A stretch of 64,000 bases of DNA from Molossus alvarezi (taxonomy: Eukaryota > Chordata > Mammalia > Chiroptera > Molossidae). Below are positions 40,101 through 50,800 of the stretch, in pieces. Each line of letters begins with the position of its first letter. Positions within the stretch are counted from its first letter, which is position 1. Under the pieces are notes generated by a model. The model was not told the DNA's origin, did no database searches, and saw only the letters and a program-made list of their open reading frames with translations. Position numbers and translations under genes: made by a program. The DNA lies in contig CM073890.1 in NCBI GenBank assembly GCA_037176705.1, positions 94,354,591 through 94,418,590 on the forward strand, written 5' to 3'.

Positions 40101-43100
40101 GCAATTGGGATGCAGATTCTTCTAAAAGAACATATTCATTAGAATACTAAGTGGAGCCCTGGACGGTTTTGCTCAGTGGTTAGAGCACTGGCCCACGGAG
40201 CAGAGTGTCTCAGGTTTGGTTCCCGCTCTGGGCACATACCTCGGTTACAGTTTGTACCCGGCCCTAGTTGGGGTTGTGTAGGTGGCAACCAGTCGATGTG
40301 TCCCTCTCACGTCAATGTTTTTCTCTCTCTCTCTTCGCCCCTCTCTCCCTCCTGCTCTATCTGAAGATCTTCACCCCTCTCTCCCTCCTGCTCTATCTGA
40401 GGATAAATGCAAAAATGTCCTCGGGTGAAGATTAAAAAAAAAAAAAGACAACTAAGTGGAAAAAATCCAAAAATAAATTATTGTCCAAGTCAAATTCATA
40501 ATTACCATTCGGCTTTTCAGAGACTATTAACAGGGGAAAACAAGCCTTTTATTATGCAATGCTTGTTTGCCTAGAGAAGAAAATACCTATTGTAGATTTT
40601 GTACGTTGTACTTTACCCATTTTTGGTGATCATTATTTCCTCTAAATCAAAGTGGAGAACCATAACAAAAAGTTAGCAAGAAAGGAAGTCTGGTAAAGCT
40701 GTTTTACAGACCAATGCTTTTTTTTTTTTTAAATCCTCACCCGAGGACATTTTTCCATTTTTTGTTCAGATAGAGTGGGGGAGAGAGAGAGAAACATTGA
40801 CGTGAAAGAGACACATCGAGTGGCTGCCACCCACATGACCAACCAGGGCTGGGGACAAACTGTAACCAAGGTACATGCCCTTAGCGGGAACCGAACCCAG
40901 GTCTCTCTGGACCGCAGGCCGATGCTCTAACCACTGAGGCAAACTGGCCAGGGCCAGACCATTGCTTTTTTTTTTTTTCCAAATCTTTATTGTTGGATGT
41001 AAAATGTATTACAGATGTTCCACATTTTTCCCCCATTGACCCCCTCCTCCCCACTCCCGCCCCCCTCCCACCTTTTCCCACATTATTGTCTGTGTCCATT
41101 GGTTATGTATATAAGTTCTTTGGTTTATTTCTTCCCACCCTCCCAACCCCTTTCCCTTTGAGGTTTGTCAGTCTAGCAATGAATTTGTGCTTCTTAATCC
41201 CTTCACCTTTTTCACCCATTCCCCCAATCCCCTTCCCAACTGGCAACCACCAAAATGTTCTCTGTATCTATGAGAATGTTTCTGTTCTTCCTGTTCATTT
41301 TGTTTGTAGATTCCATTGTTGATAGATATGCATTCATTGCCATTTTGTTTGTTCATACATTTTATCTTTTTCTTCAAAAAGACCCTTCATCATTTCATAT
41401 AATAATGGTTTGGTGGTGATGAACTCCTTTAACTTTTTCTTGTCTGGGAAAGTTTTTGTATGTCCATCGATTCTAAATGACAGCTTTGCAGGATAGAGTA
41501 ATTTTGGTTGTAGGTTCTTGGTTTTCATCACTCTAAAAATTTCTTGCCACTCCCTTCTGGCCTGCAAAGTTTCTTTTGAGAAATCAGCTGACAGCCTAAT
41601 GGGTACTCCCTTGTAGGTAACTATCTGCCTTTCTCTTGCTGCTTTTAATATTCTCTCTTTGTCTTGAACCTTTTGCATTTTGATGATGATGTGTCTTGGT
41701 GTGTGCCTCTTGGGGTTCATCTTGTTTGGGACTCTCTGTGCTTCCTGGACTTGTATGTCTGTTTCCTTCACCAAGTTAGGAAAGTTTTCTGCCATTATTG
41801 TTTCAAACAGGTTTTCGATTTCTTGTTCTCTCTCTTCTCCTTCAGGCACCCCCAAGATGCGAATGTTGGCACGCTTGAAGTTATCCCAGAGGCTCCTTAC
41901 TCTATCCTCATTTTTTTGGATTCTTTTTTCTTTTTGCTCTTCTGATTGGGGATTTTTTGCTTCCTTATATTCCAAATCGATGGTTTGCTCCTTGGATCTA
42001 CATACTCTATTATTGAAGCTGTGTAAATTATTTTTTATTTCAGTTAATGCCTCCTTCAATTCTAACTGTGTATCCATGATTTCTAACTGGTACTTTTTTA
42101 TGCTCTTGATGCCCTCCCTAAGTTCACTGAGGTTCTCACTAAGTTCATTGAGCATCCTTATAAGCAGTATTTTGAACTCAGTATCTGTTAGGTTGCTTAT
42201 CTCCCTTTCGCTTAGTTCTTTTATTGGGGTTTTGTTCTGTTCTTTCATTTGGGACCTGTTTCTTTGTATCCTCATTTTGGCTGCCTCCCTGTGTTTGTTT
42301 CTGTGTATTACTTAATGAGCGGTATGGGGCTCGCTGAGACCCGGTGCTGCTCGTTTGAAAGAATTTAGGAAAAACCTGAAGCAGGATCCAAGACCGGCCA
42401 ATCCTATGGTTAAGCAAGTGACAACAGCTTGAAAGTTGTGTGGGGCGGGGCGGGGCGGGGCCTCAGGGAGTCAGCAGGGCGGGGCTACCAGTGTGAGCCA
42501 GGTTGCTGGAGTCCCAGATATGGCTTCTGTCTGCCGCCCAGGGAAGGGCTCACCAAAGGAACAAAGGCCTCTGACAGCACGTTTGTCCCCGAGGAAGGCC
42601 CCTCTCCAGCCCTTGCTCCAGTGCCAAACAGCTCAGTTCTTCCCTGTGTGTCTCTGGTGCCCCTCGAGCTGCCTCCCCTCCGAGCTTAGAGGGAGAGAGT
42701 CCGATAAGTCCGTGCGCGGGCCCTTTAGGGGGCTGCCTGGGGCTCCAGCCGCTTCAGCTTCTCTGAGCCTCAGTTTCTGCTGGTTTTTCCAGCCAGAAGT
42801 TATGGGGACTTCTCTTCCTGGCACTGGAACCCTGAACGGGGCACCTGGTGTGGGACGGGGACCCCTCAGTCCTCAGGAAGGACCTTCCCAGCCGCGGGAG
42901 CCTCCTGATTTTTATCCACCACGCTTGGGTGTGGGACCAGCCCGTCTCGCCGCTGCGCCGCTGCCGCCCCCCCTCGCGCCGCCGCCCGTCCTACCGGTCT
43001 GGATGTAGCTGCTTTTTTTTTCCCCTTAGTTCCGTAGTTGTACGACTTCCATTCAGCTTGATTTCAGGCGGTTTTGAATGATGGTTGTTCTTTAGTTTAG

Positions 43101-46100
43101 TTGTAACTTTGATGTGGTTGTGGGAGGACGCGATACCGCGTTTACCTACACCACCATCTTGACCGGAAGTCCCCAGACCATTGCTTTTTAATATCCTGCT
43201 CTTGTACCAAAAATAGACATAATAGCCCGATGTGGCTCAGTGGTTGAGCATCGACCCATGTACCAAGAGGTCTCCAGTTCGATTCCTGGTCAGGGCACAT
43301 GCCCAGGATGAGGGTCCGACCCACCAGTGAGGGGCATGCAGGAGGTGGCCAACTGATGTTCTCTCTCATCAATGTTTCCATCCCACTCCCTCCTTCTCTC
43401 TCTAAAAATCAATAAAGAAAAAAAAAAAATTCATATTCTTATGTGAACTTTAATTTATATTTCTTTCCTTCACCGAAAGCTCTAGTCAGTCAGAAGAAAG
43501 TATATTGGTCTGTTCACTTTCTACCTTTTAAACAGCTTCCCTCTGTGAGATATTCATATTAAAGCACAATATTTTCAACCAGACTGATTTTTTCACCCAC
43601 TTACTAAAATTTAAATTATGCTCAATCCAAGGACTTAAAACAACTCAGTCATTGGAAGAAAAAATACATCTTTATGAAGCCATATATGCAAGAAATTCTC
43701 AACAATCAATTAGGGAGGACCAGAATCTCAAGAGAAAATTAAAAAGCTGATATTTTAATAAACACCAATTCCATTTTGGTCATTTAAGACCTCACAATTA
43801 GCCCTGGCCAGTTTGGCTCAGCAGTTCCGAGTGTCAGCCTGCAGACCAGAGAGGCCCAGGTTCAGTTTCCACTGAGGGCACGTACCTTGGTTGTGGTTCA
43901 TCCCTGATCTCGGTTGAAGTTGTGGGGGTGGCAACCAGTCCACATGAAAGAGACACATCAATGTTTCTCTCCCTCTCCTTCTCCCTCTCTCTCCCTCCTG
44001 CTCTATCTGAAGATAAATGCAAAAAAATGTCGTTGGGTGAGGATAAAAAAAAAAAAAAAAAGATCTCACAATTAAATTAATTCCACTTCTATTCTGACCC
44101 TATCCTCCCTTCCACTTTACTAAGTGCTAAGCCAAAAAGTAGTCAAAAGGGAAAAGAGGTCAAGATAATTCACAAACAAGTGAATCCACAGTCACTATAT
44201 TTATTTGGTTGTTATTGTGGCAGAAAATTCTGCATTAAAATAGCTTCTAACACTAGAAAAAGCAAAAACACTATAACATGTCAGTTAATAATAATCTATT
44301 ATTCAGGGAATACTTTCACATCTAATCCAATTTTCATATAATCTGGTTAAATACACTGTTAAAATTTTCTCAACTATAAAGTCATTTTGCTTATAATTAC
44401 CAGAGATAACTTTTCTCTTTTTTTATTTATTTATTTTTTTGTTACAGATATTTTACCTTTTTTACCCCATTGGTACCCCCCTCCCCACCCCACTCCCGCC
44501 CCATCCCCAGCTTAGTTGTCCATGTCTACCGGTCATACATACATGCATATAAGTTCTGTGGTTTATCTCTTCCCAACCCCCCCACCCCCTCTTCTGAGGG
44601 ATGTCAGTCTGTGCCCTACTTCCATGTTTCTGGGTCTACTGTATTCTTCAGACTGTTATGTTCATTATATTCTGTATATAAGTGAGATCATGTGGTATTT
44701 GTATTTTTCTGCTTGGCTTATTTCACTTAGGATAATACTTTCCAGGTCCCTTCATGTCGTCTCAAAGGATAAGAGATCTTTCTTTCTTACCGCTGCATAG
44801 TACTCCATTATGTATATGTACCACAGCTTTTTTTTTTATTTATTTATTTTTTATCCTCACCCGAGGACATTTTTCCTTTTTTTGTACAGATAGAATGGGA
44901 GGGAGAGAGAGGAAGAGAGAGAAAGGGAAACATCGATGTGAAAGGGACACATCGACTGGCTGCCACCCACATGACCAACCAGGGCCGGGAACAAACTGCA
45001 ACTGAGGCAACCAAGGTACGTGCCCTTAGCGGGAACCGAACCCGGGTCTCTCCGGACCGCAGGCGGACACTCCAACCGCTGAGCCAAACCGGCCAGGGCT
45101 ACCACAGCTTTTTTATCCATTCGTTTACTGATGGACACTTGGGCTGTTTCCAGATCTTAGCTATTGTATATAGTGCTGCTATAAACATGGGGGTACATAT
45201 ATTCTTCCTGATTGGTGTTTCAGGCTTCTTAGGGTATATTCCTAGAAGTGGGATCACTGGGTCAAATAGAAGTTCAATTTTTAACTTTTTGAGGTAACAC
45301 CATATTGTTTTCCACAGTGGCTGCACCAGTCTGCATTCCCACCAGCAGTGTACTAGAGTCCCCTTTCTCCACACCCTCGCCAACACTTGTTTGATGATTT
45401 GTTGATGGCGGCCATTCTGACAGGTGTGAGGTGATACCTCATTGTTGTTTTAATTTGCATCTCTCTGGTGATTAGTGATGTTGAGCATTTCTTCATATGT
45501 CTCTTGGCCATTTGTATGTCCTGTTTGGAGAGGTGTCTATTCAGCTCCTCGGCCCATTTTTTAATTGGGTTCTTTGTCTTTCTTTTGTGTAGTTGTATGA
45601 GCACTCTATATATATTGGAAATTAACCCCTTATCTGATGTATCATTGGCAATCATGTTCTCCCATACAGTGGGTTGCCTTTCCATTTTGATGATTGTTTC
45701 TTTTGCTGTGCAGAAGCTTTTTAGTTTGATGTAGTCCCATGTGTTCATTTTTTTCTTTGTTTCTGTTGCCTTAGGTGATGTATCAGTGAAAATTCTGCTC
45801 CGTATGATGTCCGAAATTTTGTTGCCTACATTTTCTTCTAGAATTTTTATGGATTCACGGGTCACATTTAAGTCTTTTATCCATTTTGAGTTTATTTTTG
45901 TATATGGTGTAAGTTGATGGTCTAGTTTCATTTTTTTGCATGTAGCTGTCCAATTTTCCCAACACCATTTATTAAAGGGGCTGTCTTTACTCCACTGTAT
46001 GCTCTTGCCACCTTTGTCAAATATTAATTGAGCACATTGCTTTGGGTCCATTTCTGGGTTTTCAGTTCTGTTCCACTGGTCTATAGGCCTGTTCTTGTGC

Positions 46101-47829
46101 CAGTACCAGGCTGTTTTGGTTACAGTCGCTTTGTAGTATAACCTGATATCTGGTATTGTGATCCCACCTACTTTGTTCTTCTTTTTCAAGATTGCTGTGG
46201 CTATTCGGGGTCTTTTTTGGTTCTATATGAACTTTTGAAGTATTTGTTCTAGTTCTATGAAATATGTCATTGGTATTTTGATGGGGATTGCATTGAATCT
46301 ATAAATTGCTTTGGGTAGTATGGACATTTTAATGATGTTAATTCTTCCAATCCATGAACAGGGTATGTGCTTCCACTTTTTTATATCTTTCTCTATTTCT
46401 TTTTTCAATGACCTGTAGTTTTCTGCAAATAGGTCCTTTACTTCTTTGGTTAAGTTTATTCCTAGGTATCTTAATTTTTTTGGCGCGATAGTAAATGGGA
46501 TTGTTTTTTCAGTTTCTCTTTCTGTGAGTTCATCATTGGTGTACAAGAATGCCGCTGATTTCTTGACGTTAATTTTGTATCCTGCTACTTTGCCAAATTC
46601 ATTTATTAAGTCTAATAGATTTTTGATGGAGTCTTTAGGGTTTTCTATGTATAATATCATGTCATCTGCAAATAATGACAGTTTCACTTCCTCCGTTCCA
46701 ATTTAGATCCCTTTTCTTTTTTCTTCATGACTGATTGCTGTGGCTAAGACTTCCAGTACAATGTTAAATAAGAGTGGCGAAAGTGGACATCCCTGTCTTG
46801 TTCCTGTTCTTAATGGAAATGTTTTTAGTTTCTGTCCATTGAGTATGATGTTGGCTGTAGGTCTTTCATATATGGCCTTTATTATGTCGAGATATGATCC
46901 CTCTATTCCCACATTGCTGAGCGTTTTTATCAGAAATGGATGCTGGATTTTGTCGAATGCTTTTTCAGCATCTATTGATATGATCATGTGGTTTTTATTC
47001 TTCATTTTATGTGGTGTATCACATTTATTGATTTGCGAATATTGTACCAGCCTTGCATCCCTGGAATGAATCCCACTTGGTCATGGTGAATAATTTTTTT
47101 GATGTATTTCTGGATCCGATTTGCTAATATTTTGTTCAGGATTTTGGCGTCTATGTTCATCAGGGATATTGGCCAGTAGTTTTCTTTCTTCGTAGTGTCT
47201 TTTTCTGGTTTTGGAATTAGAATTATGCTGGCCTCATAGAACGTGTTTGGAAGTCTTCCTTCTTCTTGAATTTTTAAAAATAGTTTGAGGAGAATGGGTG
47301 TTAGTTCTTTTTTGAATGTTCGGTAAAACTCCCCCATGAAGCCATCTGGGCCTGGGCTTTTGTTTGCTGGGAGAGTCTTGATTACCTCTTCAATTTCCTT
47401 AGTTGTTATTGGTCTGTTCAAGTTTTCTATCTCTTCTGGATCCAGTTTTGGGAGTCTGTGTGTTTCTAGAAATTTGTCCATTTCACTTAGATTGTCGAAT
47501 TTATTGCCATATAGTTGTTCATAGTAGTTGTTAACGATCTTTTGTATTTCCGTGGTGTTGGTTGTTACTTCTCTTTCGTTTCTGATTTTGTGTATTTGGG
47601 TTCTCTCTCTTTGTTTCTTGGTGAGTCTAGCTAAGGGTCCATCAATCTTGTTTATCTTTTCAAAAAACCAGCTCTTTGTTTCATTGATCCTTTGAATTGT
47701 TTTTTTGGTCTCTATGTCATTTATTTCTGCTCTGATCTTTACTATTTCCTTCCTTCTACTTGCTCTGGGGTTTTCTTTTAAAAATATGGAACGCTTCACG
47801 AATTTGCGTGTCATCCTTGCGCAGGGGCC

Positions 47830-47880
<51 letters not shown>

Positions 47881-50800
47881 GAGCACGAGAGATAACTTTT
47901 CTTAAATGTATTTATTTATATTCCCACCTCCTCAGTAAAGAGATCAGTATTATCCTTCTATCATCTTATTCAATAATCACATTCTACTTATCTGGTAAAC
48001 ATCTACTATTTAAAATTAAGTAAGCAAAAAGTATTAAAAGAGCTAAAATAGATTTAACTCATAGCAGAATAGTTTATCTCAACACCTCAATTAGTCCTTA
48101 TTTATTCTTTTTTGTACAGCTCCAAGGTACAAATAATTATTAACATTACAGTGGAGATACCTGGCAGACACCATCAAATGATCAAAATTAACTTAACCTG
48201 TCATGACACCAATCAACACTGTATGTATGTCTCCTAATGATATGCTCTGGGAAGACCACGGCATCACTTCTGTGGTACTCCTGACAAAAATATAGGACCT
48301 GAATCTAAGAATGAGGAAACAGCAAACAAACCAAAATTGAGGGTCAATCTAAAAAGTAACTTAAAAAAACACCACAAAAAACTATCTAAGTCATGAAAGA
48401 GAAGGAAAAACTGAGGAATGGGCCCAAACTAAAGGAGTCTAAAGAGTCATGACAACTTAAATATAATTCATCGTTGGACTGGATCCGGGATTATTAAGGG
48501 ACATCAGTGAGAAAAACAGTGAAATATGAATAAAGTCTGTGGATTAGATGCTAACACTGAATCAATGTTAACTTCTGATTTGGACAGTTGTACTGTGGTT
48601 ATGTAGGAGAAAGTCCTAGTACTTAGGAAATACCAGTAAAGGACATCATGTCTGCAACTTACTGTCAAATGATTAAAAATGTTGATATTTGGGGAACTGA
48701 GCAAAAGTATACAAAAGCTCTGTGTACTGTTTATGCTACTTATGTAACTTTAAATATCTAAGTTGTTCTTATTTTAATGGACAGTATTTTGTTGTATGCA
48801 ATAATATAGTTACTTTTCTGAAAACAGATATCCACTCAGGTTCATTCTGCCATACCAGTGTAGCAATTCATAAACAGCTGTAATACGCACAAATTATCTC
48901 ATACAACTATATACCCTAAATAGTCTAAAAATAGAAAATACTAATAGAGTAGGATTCACAAACAATAAAATTAAGTCAACTTTTTAAGGCAAATTCACAG
49001 ATGTACCTGCATGCCATAGCAAATTCCAAGAACAGGCTTGCCAATAGTGAATATCGCTGGATCAAACCAGGGAGCATCTTCCGCATATACAGAATTAGGT
49101 CCTCCAGAGATGATAATAGCACTGTGGATTTAATAAAGAGAGCCAATGAAGAATCTCTAACTGCTAATTTTTAACAAAGTCTACAAATTCAGAGATTTTA
49201 TATTTTTGGTAAATTGTAGAATATCTAGATTCTATCACAACTAATTAATATCCTCCCACAGAGCTTAATTACACTTACTGTACTTTATTGCAATGCTTAG
49301 ATACCTCAGTTCAATACATTTTTTTTTTATCCTCACCCGAGGACATTTCTGCATTTATCTTCAGATGGAGCGGGAGAGAAAGAGGGAGGAAGAGAGAGAG
49401 AAACATCGATGTGAGAGAGACACATCGACTGGCTGCCACCCACACAACCCCATGGGGATGGGGACAAACTGCAACCGAGGTACGTGCCCCTAGTGGCAAC
49501 GGAGCCCAGAACTCTCTGATCCGCGGGCTGATGCTCTAACCGCTGAGCCAAACCGGTCAGGGCTCAGTTCAATATTTACTTGTTTATGTTAATGCTCACC
49601 AGAGGACATTTTTCCATTGATTTTTAGATAGAGTGGAAGGGAGGGAGGAGGGGGGGAAATATCGATGAGAGAGAGAGACACATCAATTGGTTGCCTCCTG
49701 TCACAACCCCTACTGGGGCCAAGGATGGAACCTACAACCCAGGTACATGCCCTTGACTGGGAATCAAACCCATGACCCTTTGGTCTGACGCTGTAACCGC
49801 TGAGCCAAATCAGCCAGGGTCATTTACTTGTTAATAAGTATAACTTCCAAATATATAAATACCAATGTCTCTATGAAGGTGACAAATTTGTTTTGATTTT
49901 TTTCCTCATCAATGGAGAAAGTATGAGACTTCTAAAAGAGGATGAGAAAATATAGGTCCTTCTGGGAGGCAAGGAGTAAAGCAGGTTACAAAAGGACAAC
50001 TAAAGGTATTTTGAAGGCCCTGGATGACACAGAGAAAAATATTCTACAATAAAGAATGGAAGAATTTGAAGAATTACCTAACTTTGCCTGCTTAAAACCT
50101 GTCCAACAGTCCCAACATTTTACCTGAGACCCAGGAAAGGGAGCTAACATCACTTTTGCCCCATATACCCTGCTCCCAGAACCAAGGTCAGTATTATAAC
50201 TTAGCTACACAACTCACAGAGCATTCTATAGATTAACTTGAGAATCAAACTATTAGTATAAGGGAAGCTACAAACGGAGACCTATGTTCCTCACCAGGAC
50301 ACTGATACATGCAAGTTGGCCCTTAGTTTTCACTCAAAAAAATTTAGAACATATTAACACTGTTATGAATTTTATATAAAAATTCAGATTTCTGAATTTT
50401 ATTTAAGAAAAAGGAGGAAAACAACTGGCAAAACTAGGCCTTCACCCTCACGTGGCTAAAATTACTGCAGAGAGACTTACTCTATCACACTGTATATGCC
50501 TCCGGTTTGCCACACTTGCTCACTTACATAATATAAACTTTGGCCCTTTACTCAATTTAAGGTGTTCTCAGACTCATCTTAAGTTTGAGTTTGCAGGAAT
50601 CCTGATTTATCTTATTTCTAAGGGAAAATGCATTCCAAGATCTAACCAAAATCTACTTACAGACAAGTCTGGACTACAATTCACTTTATAACTAGTGACT
50701 GCCTGTCATGTAAAAACATACAAACTAAAATGCTAGGTTTATGATACATCCAAAAGAATAATGTAACAAAAGTCAAATTCATAAAAATTTCTCAACAAGC

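Larger units (their letters stand above)
40979..43172 (-). mobile_element. HAL1-like half-L1, apparently full length (2.2 kb)
   Basis: Read on the minus strand, it starts with GGACTTCCGGTCAAGATGG, has a ~0.9-kb GC- and CpG-rich 5' region with GGGGCGGGG-type boxes, and one open ORF1 of 313 codons. It then passes straight into a 3'UTR with a G-rich tract (around 41033-41080), an AATAAA at about 40986-40991 and a short A-tail. There is no ORF2. A perfect 17-bp duplication, CCAGACCATTGCTTTTT, is at 40954-40970 and 43173-43189. Half-L1 (HAL1) elements are a known class of L1 derivatives with ORF1 only, mobilised by L1 ORF2 protein. The matching junction in the copy at 4257-5456 shows this is a family and not a one-off deletion. 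It lies in GMPS intron 3, in the gene's sense orientation. Confidence 0.92.

Noticed and set aside
41664..42315. Plus-strand open frames of 93 and 211 codons
   Set aside because: They are antisense shadows of the HAL1 ORF1, with Phe/Ser/Leu-rich translations and no coding signature.
42429..43081. Plus-strand open frames up to 190 codons in the GC-rich region, which could suggest a CpG-island gene
   Set aside because: GC-rich DNA has few stops. The region is the reverse complement of the HAL1 5'UTR, inside the element's target duplications.
45099..47814. Several open frames that could be listed as separate genes
   Set aside because: They are pieces of one broken L1 ORF2, in order and on one strand. 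The plus-strand frames in the same interval are shadows.
47780..47886. A functional U6 snRNA gene
   Set aside because: The sequence is perfect, but it is bounded by a retrotransposition target duplication and fused to L1. The upstream DNA lacks a visible TATA/PSE promoter, which U6 genes need.
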